Assembly: GCF_000227135.1 (NCBI RefSeq)
Contig: NC_018233.1
Coordinates: 265,958 to 329,957 of the forward strand
Origin: Leishmania donovani
Taxonomy: Eukaryota; Euglenozoa; Kinetoplastea; Trypanosomatida; Trypanosomatidae
Direction of reading: 5' to 3'
Length of the DNA stretch: 64,000 nucleotides
Shown: in pieces, positions 51,086 through 62,600 of the stretch
Layout of the letters: every line of letters begins with the position of its first letter
Position numbering within the stretch: the stretch's first letter is position 1
Notes under the pieces: generated by a model
The model's database searches: none
What the model saw: the letters and a program-made list of their open reading frames with translations, nothing else
Told to the model about the DNA's origin: nothing
Translations under genes and position numbers: made by a program

Positions 51086-54000
51086 CAAAGCCAGCAGCGG
51101 CGCCCGCTCAAGCAGAGGCATCAGCGCCAACCGCATCCGCTCAACCTGTTCCACATCGGCGCCGTCTGGAGCAGGGTGGGGTGGGTGGGCGGGGGAGTGC
51201 TACTTGGCCCTTTTCTCTGGCGCTACAGCACCCTCCCGATCCTTGCGGTGCGGCCCATCATCGTGATCGTCGACGCTGCGATCCGTCTGCTTGCGCCCAC
51301 CCTCCGTCTCTCTCTCTCCAGCGGCCGAAGACGTGCGCAGACGTAATGGCGTGGAAGCGGTGCTTCCGTCATGCGTGTTTTGTATGCTTCGTTTTCTCCG
51401 TTCCTTCGCGCTGTGCGTTGTGTGTTTGTGTGTGTGTGTGACGGCGCCTTTGGCAGATGTCGGCCCCTCATAACCCAGCCTCGCCCAACCCACTCCTCCT
51501 TCCTCTTCCTCATTGTGGGCCACTGCTGCTGTACCGCACGTGCTTGGTGCCTCCTCTGTCGTGCTTTTCACAACGAGGCGGACGAAGGAGACACACAAAA
51601 AAAATCTTCGCCTGGGCGTCTGTGCTTCCTGCTCTGTGCCTGATTCGCTCCTCTTACCCTACATGTTTTGCGCTGCGCCGACACTCCCCCTCTCGCCTTT
51701 ACTGTTTCTCATCTTCTCATGACCTCTGCGTGTGCGTGTGCGGGGGGGGGGGCGCGGTGCGCTCTCCCCTTTGCACAACCCCGCCCCCTCCTCGTCTTCT
51801 GTCTCGTTACCCTCTCCTTCGCTGAGTGGTACGTTTCTGCGTTGATGTGGATGTAGGCGTGCACGCGTGCGTGCCCTTCTCTCTGTTTCTCCTCCCCGCG
51901 TCTTCCCTCCTGTGCGCGTCTGTTGTTCTGCAAAATGCTGCTTCAGCTTTACGTTGTGCCTTGGCGCCGCCTCGTCGCCACGGCACCCCCTCACCTCACC
52001 CCGCTCACACCTCCTCTTCTCCTGCGAACAGTGCACATCGTTGTTGACCCTCTGCTACCTCTCTCTTTCTGTGTATGTGGTCACATTCGTCAAGCCCCGT
52101 GTGCGCACCCTTCTCTTCGCCCCTCCCCCCTCCTCCCCCTTATCTCTCCACGCGCGTGTCTGCCTGCCTGTGTGCGCGCGCTTGTGTGTGCGTGTGCACG
52201 AGGCAGGCGACAGGGGCGCTCTTCATCTCTTGCATCGGTCTTCTGTTCGTGGTCGTCGTCCTTGCCGCCTTTGATGCACGCCGCTGAGGAGTATGCAGTG
52301 CGTGCCCGAGCAAGGCGGGGCTCTGTCGACGTGCGAAACGACAATGGGCGGTCTTGATGGCGAGGGTGGGGGGGGGCATAGAGCTAGGGGCTCGGGCGGG
52401 CTGCTGCTGCTGCTGCGGCGGCGGCGTATTGTCGTGCAGATATGCCCACTCGCATGCCTTTCTCTTCCCCTTCCCGCTTCCTTTCTCCCTTTCTCTACAT
52501 GTGCTGTGTTGTGAACCTGTTGCTAAGCCTCCTCCTCTCTCCCTCCTCTTCCCTCCCTTCCCTTCCTTTCTTCTCTTGTTCTTTGCGTTAGTGTGTGCTC
52601 ATGCGCGCACGTCTGTGTATGTGATGAGTCCGCGATGTCGCGAGTCGGTGTCCGCGAGCGTGCGCGTGTTGGCCTGTGTTTCTGCGTCCTCTCCTTTCCT
52701 CTCTCCCTCATGTTATGGCGTGCGTGCCGGCTGTTGTTCGACGCGACCTTCATCATTGTCGTTCCTCTTTCTATGTGTATGTGTGTGTTTTCGTCTGCCG
52801 TCGTCGCTGCTAACACCGATATCGCCCCTGTTGGCCTCTCTGTATCCCCCTCCTCCTCTTTCACGCACACGCACACGCACACATACACGCGCGCACTTGC
52901 CTGTCTGCTGGTGTGTCGCAAAGAAAGCGGCAGCAGTACTTTGGCACACCGCAGGGGCCCCATGCCTGCACCTCTCTCTCCTCCTGCGGCTGCCGCTGCG
53001 CAGCCAGCGCGACTCTTGCACCCATCACTTCTAGCCCTGCCCCCGCCCCACACACCTATGCCGCGTCTTGTCGTATCTACAGCAAGGTGCGAAGCAACAG
53101 AGCTGGCGAGGAGGGCCCGGCGACAGGGCACCCGTGACCGGAGGCAACGCCGCCGTCTCAGAGGCAGACGTGCTCGAGAGATGCGCGGAAAGACAAGGAG
53201 CGAGACGCGGCCGTGGGAAGAACCGGAAGGCGCATGTGCGAGTAACGATGCATCACGTCGCATTACACAGTGCGACGTGAGGGGCCAGAGGCGGAGGAAT
53301 GGCTTCCATAAAGGGGTCTCACTCCTGCGTGCGTGCTGGATGCTGGCGGCGTCTAATGCCGTTGCCCGCCCCGTGAGGGGGGGGGGGCGTGTTGGGAAGA
53401 AGGGACGGGTGTCGCGGAGGTGAGGATAGCGGTGCCGCTTCCTTCTTTTAGTTTTGTTTCCTGTTCATACGCGCGTTGTTGATACACCCCGCTCGTCTTG
53501 TTATGCTGCATGACCCCGCGTACGGGGAGTGGCGCCCATCCTGCACTGGGGCGTCAGAGGACCAACCACGAAAAGAGCAAGAACACATGCCAGCGAGCAA
53601 CACGGCAAGCACATGCGACTCAGGAGGGGAGCGGTAGGCTGGGTGGGCCATCAGAGGTTGCGTCTGGAGGGAGGAAGCGATGGAGAGTCGACAGGGCACC
53701 AACGCCGCACCACCGTGGCCGGCGGTCCTCTTAGCAGCCAGCTAATGGGTCTGCCGGTGCGTGTGGGCGCGTCTGTGCATTCGCTTGTGACGCAGCAGTG
53801 CATCAATGCGGGCTCTCTGATTGCCACTCCGTCTCTTCAGATGTGTTCTGCTTGTCTGTCTCTACCTCCCCTTTCGCGACTAAGCGATGGAAAGGGTGGA
53901 TGGCCGGGGCTTCGCGGTCTGCCTGGAGCTCCTCTCACCCTCTCCGCCCGCTGAACACTTCCTCGTCTCGAGAGAGAGAGAGAGGGCACGTGCACCGCAG

Positions 54001-56613
54001 AGGCCGGGGCACCGATGTTCGACATCGATCTACCTTCCTCCCCCCTCGCTTACTCGAGTGGCTGATGCGTGCTGCGGTGCCCTCGTCTGCCCAATCCACT
54101 CCTCTCTGCCTTCCCCGCTTTACTTTGTTGCTCCTTTCCATTTTCCGGGGCTCGCATGCGCCGCTGTCCCCACGACTCTCGCGCTCGCTCACAGAAGTCG
54201 AAGAGAAGACACAGGTACCGCCAAGGTGGAGAGTAGTCGTGTGCGTGCTGTAGCGGGCTCGGCGCTTCGGTCCTTGTGGTGTGGCGTGCTCGTCAAGGCA
54301 GAGGCACAGCTGGAGAGGGGGAGGGTGCAGCCACTCACAGGGCCCCTCCCTCTGCCCCAAGCTCACCCCCACGAGGACGCACCGTTGCGGACGTGTTCGT
54401 GTGTTGCGGCGCGGCCCCAAAGGCGCACGCACAGGATAGTGTTTGTGCACCCACCTCATTCTCTCTTGCTCTCCCTCCTCAAACGGGAACACAGTCGCCT
54501 CGTCCTTTGTGCGGCGCGTGGCGTCCTTGATAGCTGCGAAGGTGTGAGGAGGAGGAGGAGGGGGTTACGACTCCGCTCTTCTACGGCTGTAGCTCTTGGT
54601 GTGGCAACGGAGTTGGACGGACACCAGTTGTGCCCTACCCCCCCCTCCCCCCTCCCGCCCCTCTGCTCTCGCCTCTCCCACCGACGTGAACGGATTTGTA
54701 CCTCCTCTGGAGGCCGTCTTTTCCTGCTCTTTGCATTCGCGTGTGGCGCCTTTCTCTTCCCCAGCCCACTTTTCTTCTGTGTGTGTGCTTGTACGTGTGC
54801 GTGTGTGCGCTCACGCACGCCCTTCCCGCGTGTGTGCGTGCGTGATCGGCTTTTTAGTGGCTCCTTTAGTCTGTTGAACGCTCTACACATATTCTCTCTT
54901 TATATGTGCCTACTCCCTCGTACACCTGCCCTCCCGCTCTTCTCTTCCTTTTTGGTTTCGAGTGTGCGTGTGTGCATTCCGTTGTTGTGGCTCGTGTTGG
55001 AACGCACTCGCTTGCCATCCCCCTCTTTCCTTTTCATCCCCCCATCCCTCCCTTCCCTTCCCTTCTTTCCTTCGCTCCTCCACGACGACGGCGGCAGCCG
55101 CAGTCACGTCAGTCATCGCCATCACCCGCTTATCACCCACAGCGGGAACGAGAACGTTCTGCCGGCTCGCCCGCTCTATTTTCACGGGCCACCTACTTCT
55201 CTTTTCAGCGGTGCCGTTGCCGTGGTACATCTTTGGGCTGCCCCCCCCAAAAAAAAAGCACGCGTGCCGACGTCACGTACGCTGCCGCCTCGATCTTGCG
55301 GTGGGTGGGTGGGGCACACACGCGCGCGCTCGGCACGTACATTAGGGCACAAACCCACACACACCCACGCCCATATATTTATAACTCTGTCTGGCTTCGT
55401 TATATATATATATATATCGGTGTGCACGTGTGTGCGGTGATCGTCGTAAACATCATTTTTGTATACCTTGTCATAATCAATATTGGTTTAGGCGGCGAAT
55501 CGACGTCTGCCAAGCTCATCGTCGGACGCACGCAGGCGAATTGTGGCTCGTGGTGCGCGGCGCCCGCGACACCTCAGCTTCCGTGGCACGAAGCCGACAC
55601 CTTTACAACTGTTCTTGTTGGGGTTCTGTGCGCCTCCCTCCTTGTCGGTTCTCTTCACGCGTTTTTGGTAGCCACCTCTAAGACGACTAGGACTGCCGCA
55701 CCTTCAGCGACATCAACAGGCTCCACTGTGCCGCGTGCGCGGTACTGCGATCGACTACACCTGCACCCCTCACCCTCGCTCGCTCGCCGACCCGTTTAGG
55801 TTTATTGCGTGTGCTTCCTTCCTTTTTCCTTCGGTTGTCGTTGTGTCAGACTTGTCACACGTGCGTGTGTGCGCTGCTGTCCTTCGGCTGGATCCTACGT
55901 CACATTCCTGTTGTCTCTTGTTGGTCTCTCTATGTATAGTGTGTCGGCCTTCTCACGCTCAGAACTCAGCCGAACGTCTCGGACGCACGCGTATTCGCAA
56001 CGTCTTGTGGTCGCCTCCCCCCGCCCCCACGCCGGGGTGTTGCGTGTGTAGCTGCTTGTGGCTCTCTGTCGTTGCTGCTATTTCCTGTTGGTGGTGGTGG
56101 TGCTGTAGCCACTGCGCGTGGTGGCGGTAATTCAGGCACATCTGCTGCTGCTGCTGCTCTCTCTTTGCGCGTGTGTGCGTGTGTGCGCTTCTCGTTGAGG
56201 GGGACAGCGGGACAGGGGGACGGGCCTTCGTTTCTATCGATTTCTCAGGTAACGTATGTGTATAGAGACGCGCAAGCGGCACGTATTTCTCTGTTTTTTT
56301 TTTCTTGTATTTGTCTTGTTGCTCGCGCGCGTGGCCTCACTTGTGCGTCGTCCTCGTTGGCCCACTCGTCAGCACACGTGCGCGCACACGTCGACTATCA
56401 AGCGACGCCGACTCCCTCACTCTCTTTTATGTGAACCTGCTTCTCTGAGAGTTTGTTTCTGGCCACGGTTTAGGTGTGTCGGCGCCTGTGCGTGCGTGTG
56501 TATGCGCCCTGCTTGGGCCCTCCTAGCTCTCTACACATCACTTGTTTCGTGCACAGGTGGGCTTCCCGCAACGTTCTCTCTGTACGCTTCCGTGAAAGGC
56601 GTCATCGATCATC
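51086..56613. other. Long spacer (3' UTR / 5' UTR)
   Basis: 5.5 kb. Most is C/T-rich with (TG)n and (CA)n stretches and a (TA)n run near 55401-55418. A GC-rich block at about 53290-53790 is listed separately. A 517-codon frame at 53887-55440 gives a product dominated by S/L/F/P/C/H from pyrimidine tracts, so I do not call it a gene. A probable splice AG for the last gene is at 56554-56555. Confidence 0.7.
53500..53790 (+). mobile_element. Possible SIDER-type degenerate retroposon
   Basis: A GC-rich, non-pyrimidine block of about 290 bases sits inside the 3' UTR-like spacer, with sequence such as CACATGCGACTCAGGAGGGG. In texture, and in my recollection of Leishmania 3' UTR elements, it resembles SIDER2. 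No protein is supported and I could not align it to a consensus. Confidence 0.4.
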
Positions 56614-59600
56614 ATGGACAGACCCCTCAGCAACGCCAAGGACGGTGATGGCGTTGCCGTCTCTGGTCCTCCTCCGGCTCAAGCGACACGTCTGTCAGCC
56701 GCCCCTGTTGTCGGTGCGAGCGGCAGCAGGCGCGGTAGCTGCAACCGTTCCCCAGGGTTGGATACAACCACTAACCGCGTCAGCCGCAGCAACAGCCGCA
56801 GCACCAGCGGCAGCGGCGTTGCTGTCGGCGGAGCTCATCCCGGCGTTAAGTCTACCGGCGCCGTTGTCCCCGCGGCAGCTTTGAAGGCGTTTGGCATGAA
56901 GCGGCGCAGCGGCAGTGACGCCCCGACTTCCCCTCAGCCGCCTAGCGTCCCATCGGCGCCGGAGGCACCGCTCAGGAAGCCACGACGCGGCATGGGTGAG
57001 GCAGTGGCAAGTAGAGACTCGCCTGCCTGCGTGCCCTCCCTCAGCGTCGGCATCAGCATCCCATCGCGCGCCACGGATGACACCCCTCCCGTGCCCACAA
57101 AGAAGAAGAGCAACGGGCAAACATCACAGAGCGAGCTCTCTGGTCAGCAGTCGCCAAACTGCCGCGCCGCGCGCACGTCACGGGTGCACCACGGCAGAAT
57201 CGGGGTCTCGGCACAGCTGCGCTTCCTTAGCGTGACGAACTGCAACAGCCATGCAAGCCTTCTTAGCGGCAGCGGTAGTCGCATCGGCTGCTCTCCTGTT
57301 CTGAGGGAGTTTGCACGTGAAAGCTTCAGCCTTGCCACCGCGTCGGATGACGATGTTGTGAAGGAGGACTCTGCTTGTGGACAACGCAGTGGCACCACGG
57401 CCACCTCGTCCTTGTCATCGTCGTCAACGGCGCCGCGCAGACACAGTCTGACGCCACATAGCACGAACGCCCAATATGGCGCCAGGGCTGTCCTCATACC
57501 CACTCCACCTGCTGTCGCCGCAGTTGGGGTCTCGTCATTGTCATCACCGCACGACCTAGGAGGTGGATCGCGCCCGGACAGTCACGCCCCGGTTTACCAC
57601 GGGAGCGACGCTGCACGACGGCCGAGTCTCCTTGCAGGGGTGAAACCGGCACACGTGAGCACCAGCAGCGTAGGCAGCGAGGGCAGAGGCGAGAGTGGGT
57701 GCGCTCAGCCGCCATCCGTGAGCAGAGCGGGTCTCTCGTCTTCACCCTTCGCGCGCTGCCCGAGCTTGGTGTCGAGCACGAACGCGGGCAGTCCCCGTGA
57801 TGGGACAGCGAAGCGCTCTCTGGCTGGTTGCCCCTTCGCCGCCGCCCGGCCTGCCCCTCGATCACCGTCGCTATCCTTCGCCGACACCAACACAAGCGCC
57901 AACACGACCGCCTCCTCCCCCAGCTCTCACACGGAGTCGACGATGGCTTTTGGCACCTCCACGACGGTGATGGCGCTCGCCTCAGCCACCGGCACTGCAG
58001 CCATGCCGCGGCTGAACAACGCGGCTGCCAAGAAGTCGTTGATGTCTTCAGCTGTCGCGTCGCCGCACTTGATGGTGCCACAACGCCTTGCCTCATTGGC
58101 TTCCCGCCTCCCCGCCACAACGTGCTCGGCAGCGACGACGAGCACCACCCACACCGCCACGAGAGACCCCAAGATCATCTCCGAGGCAGTGCTTACTACG
58201 AGCACGACCGCCACCTCGATAACCCCAACGAAGGGGCGGCGTTTCAATTTGCGGCTGTCGATGTTCCCCGTGACAGCCAGCGTCGCCACCACCGCAGCCG
58301 ACTGTCGAGTTGGGAGCACGTTGTCAGACGCAACGCATGCCATTACAGAGTCTGCCGCTGTAGCGGCCATGACGAGGGCCTCTGCCACTGCTCAGTACAC
58401 CGTCTTGGAGCCGCTCACGTCGCCATCCTCGTCCAAATCCATCGCCTCCGGTATAACCTCGGCGGTGTCGCCCGACAAGCTCCACCCAGGCCCCGACGGC
58501 GCTCAGCTCTGCCGTCGCCTGCGCGGCTCCTCAGAGCTCGTCGCGAGCATGCCCAGTATGCCGTCCGCCCCTGAACGTCTCTCCGGACCAACGCCGCTGG
58601 CTGAGGCCAGCACTGTGATACAAGGTTCTCATCAGCCATCGCCGACACAACTGTCTCGACAGAGCCAGCTGGTCGACTACGCGAGCAAGGAGGACGGTAG
58701 CATCGTGGACATGCCAGTCCTCACTGGCCGCGCGGCTTCCCCGCACATTCCGGACGCCCCGCCGGCTGCCTCGGCAGCGCCGCCGCCGCTGATGCGCAGC
58801 TCCCTCTCGAGCGTATGCTCATCGTCCGCGGTGAATTCGTCCCTCGTGCGCAGGCAAGGCTCTATGCCGCTGCTTTCAGCCTCGCATGCGGGGGCTGCCA
58901 TGATGGAGGCCATCGGAGACGGCCACGGTGGACAACAGGCGTCCATGGTCGAGAAGTGCGGTTCTGCTGCGTCGCCGCCGCGCATGCCCCATCATCCGCA
59001 GCACGCTGCCAGCGAGGACGGCACCGCGTCGGAAAACGCGGTGCTAGAGGTACGCGCGCGCGGCACTGAGAGCCCGCATCTGCGGAGCACTACCATCGCC
59101 TCTAAGCTGAGTCCCAGCGGCGGTGGCGGGACGCAATACGAAGCGCCGCCGACGCTCTCGTCACTCGACATTGTTGGCGTTGGCAAAGACGAAGAGGGCG
59201 GAGTGGGTGCCGATGTCGTCTTCGTTGCTGGATCAAGCCCACTCGGGGAGAAGCCAATGCCTGTCCCTGCCCACCACAGCAGTGGCAGCAACGACAGGGA
59301 CGACGCGGCAGCGCCGCGCGGTGGAGTTCCGCGTTTGCACAATCGACTGAGCCATGACGTTGCGCTGTTTCCGCAGACGACGCCCCTGCAGTCGGCCTTA
59401 TCCACGACGCCGAGCAGGTCCAAGGCATCGTCCAGCGCTGCGGGTCAGCGAGGGCTGCTGACGCTGTTCGCTGAGCTACCATCTGCGTCACCGGCAGCAA
59501 CGGAGGCGCCTGCTGACCCCAACGGCGACTGTGGGGGATCGGCCGTGGCGGCCGCGCGCGACGTTCCGCGGCTTCGTGAGGGCACTGGAATTGGGGCCAT

Positions 59601-62600
59601 GCCGTCCATTCTGACCGCCTGCCCTGCCGACTTCGGTGGCGGCATGGACACCGCGCACTTAAGTGGTCGTCTGCACGCCGGCCTCCCTGCGCCGCCCGGC
59701 GCGCCAACGCTGAGCCCGCGCCTCGAGGTGGCGGAGCGGGATCTGCAGCATCAGGATAGTACCGCACCTCCTCCCACTTTCTCGTCGCACACAGCAGAGG
59801 TTCCTGCTCTGGCGGCTTGTGCTTCGTCACCTGATGGTGCCGATGTGGTGGCCAGAGCCAAGGATGCAGCAGCTGCCAAGGCGATGCCACCAAGCAGCTG
59901 CTTCGCAGGGCCGCTTGCCGAGTCGGGGCTCGTGACACCGCTCCGCACCGTCCCAGGGCGGCCGAAGCCAGGAACCTCGGGCAGCCGCATCGACTCACGC
60001 CTCTGCACGCCTTCTTCCGACACCTCCTTCCTCGAGTCTAAGGCAGGCAGGCTCATCTGTTCCTCGACTCGGTGGTCTGTGCCGACGGTGTCTTTGGTGA
60101 GCACGACGCAGCTGCCGAGCAACGGTGCCACGGCCCTTCTGCCCACGCAGGGCCTCGCGACGCCGCGGGCGCCGTCGGCGTACCCGCGCGGCACCCACTC
60201 GTCCCCCAAGGCCCTTTCTTCCGTTACTTCTTCCGCGGCGTCGTCGCTCCTGATGCGGGGGGCTGCTGCCAAGAGCCCCACGGCCGGCGCATCGCGGCCT
60301 CCGCTATCCCCGCCCCACCTTGCTGCGGCCGCGGCGGCGGCGCCAACTCCCTCGACCGCAAGCGATATCGCCCCAGTCGCGTTGCTGGCACTGGCAGATG
60401 TTGCTTCACTTTCACCGCGTTCTGCTTCGCTCGGGGACGGCAACAAGGTCGCACTGGCTGCTGCGCAGCACCGGCGGACACTGGACGCGTTGGCGGCCGG
60501 CACGTTGCGCAGTACGGCCGGCTCTGTGTCTGTGCGACAGACGTCCTCGCTCTCTCCTTTCCCACCAGCAAAGGCGCCAGACGACGACACCGCTACCTGG
60601 GCCACGCCACGTTCGGGCAGTAACAGCAGGGTTGCCGTGTCTACGCCGAACCCGCCCCAGCGAGCGGGCGTATTTCCATCGATGCCACCGCCGCCCTCCT
60701 TGAGCAACACCGGCGGCGTCAGCAGCCTCGCATCTCACGGTGTATGTCCGACGACGACGGCGAACGCGCACAGGTTTTGTGACTGTTCCGACGGCTCTTT
60801 GAGCGACATCGGCGGCTCCATACTTACTCACCACTTCGTGTCGTCCTCGCGGCTTGTCTTCGACGCTCCCACTACCCCGAAGCTGCCCCTCCACACTGGC
60901 GCGAGCGCCGCAACAGCAGCGACGGCGGGGGCGGTCGGCTCATCTGCGGATGTGTCCAGTGACGACGTCACCGTAGCGGTGGGGACAAGCTGCGGTCACG
61001 ACGAGCCGCCCGCACACGACAGCCTCACGTTTACGGAGGACGCAAAGGGGGATGAGAGGGCGCCAGTCGGCGGCGGTGGCAGCGGCGCAGCCACTGTCTC
61101 CACGGAAGCCGGATACGCCGCTGAGAATCCTGCACACACCCAGAAGACGGATAGCTCACTGTCGAGCGGACGAGGCAACAGCACCGGCGGCAGCGGCGGC
61201 GATGGGGACCACCGCCCCAGTGCGGCGCGGTCGTTCTCTGGCCAAGCGACACCAACGCACCGTACCGCAACGGACAATACGGCGCACCACCTCAGCGCGA
61301 CATGCGTGATGGAACTACCTGCGCACCGGCCCATCGCATACCTCTCGGCGGAGAAGAAAAGAGAGCCGCACTGCCGCCATCACGATGACTCGAAGCAGCC
61401 GCAGCGGATTGAGCCGATGACGTCCTCGCAAACGGCGCAGAGCGACAGCGGCGCAGGACGACCACGACTCACCTCTCTCTCTTCCATGACCGCCTCTGCG
61501 AACGGTGACCCACTCCACCTATCGACTTCCGCGTGTTCGTCGAGCAAGGATGTGCCCGAAAATCCATCGAAGAGCATCGTCACAGATGACGGAGACGACT
61601 CTGCCAGGCGTCTCCACAAGTCGAAGATGCCCTCGCTGTTGGACGTCGATCGGCTTGTGTCGTGGTTGCGCAGTACCTCGGAAAATGGAAAGTCGTCGAT
61701 GGTGAGGCCATCCGCAGAGGTGGATATCGGCGCGGACGGCAGCGCCACCGAAGGGCCGGGGGCCGATGCACAGCTGCAAGCCAGTAGCACCACCGCCGCC
61801 GACACCTTGGCCGTGAGCAGTGCGAAGGGTACCTCGCTCCGCGGCACCGCATCCAAGACGATGCCATACGCCGATGGCTCCATCTCCACGAACTCCCCGC
61901 TGCTGGTGCGTGACGGGACGCGGGCGGGGCCATCTATGTGCGCCCCCTCTCTGGAGAAGCAGTCCTGTTTTGGTGACCCGCACACAACAGCCCACACCGC
62001 TCCCACTGTGCCCAACGCGGCTGCCGTTGTGACGGCGACGGCCTTATCACTGCAGCTCTCGCAGTCCTCCACCGTGTCGGTGCATGCATCCGTACCGGCC
62101 GATGTGGGCGGCGTGGCGCTGTGTGGGTCGCTGGATGCGAGGGGCAGCGCGTGCCCACTTGCGGTGCCTTCGCTTCCTGCGGGGTGCCAGCCGCATAGAC
62201 AGCGCGCGGCGTCCACGCTCGGCCGTGGTGGGCCCCACGCGGAGATCATGGGATCGTCCAAAGGGGCGCGGGCCATCGTCGACAAGAACGCATCGGCAGC
62301 GGAGTGCGACTGCGAGGCTGACGAAACCCGAAGCGCAGCCGCCGAATTTTCGGCCTCCACCGCTGCGGCCGCGTCGCAGCTGTCAGTGGCGCAAGGGGAC
62401 CACAACACCCGATCGTCGTCGCGACTTTCCGTTGCCCCATCAGCCCCTAGCGACACCGCGAAAGCAGCCGAGGCTGCCGCCGGGCGCCGCTCTGTGGCGT
62501 CCGCACCGGCATCGACCGAAGTGCGTGACGCTGGAGACAAACATGCCAACGACAGATGTGGTGGTGGCCCGTCACGACCGGTACCGTTGAGCTCAGCGAT

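Noticed and set aside
53887..55440. 517-codon open frame on the + strand
   Set aside because: Its product is made of S, L, F, P, C, R and H runs dictated by C/T and TG/CA tracts, has no domain, and adjoining frames are equally open.
59751..60710. 319-codon open frame on the - strand
   Set aside because: It is also a shadow of the giant + strand gene.
61380..62549. 389-codon open frame on the - strand
   Set aside because: It is antisense to the giant + strand gene starting at 56614, whose frame is continuous across it; GC-rich third positions leave the antisense frame open.
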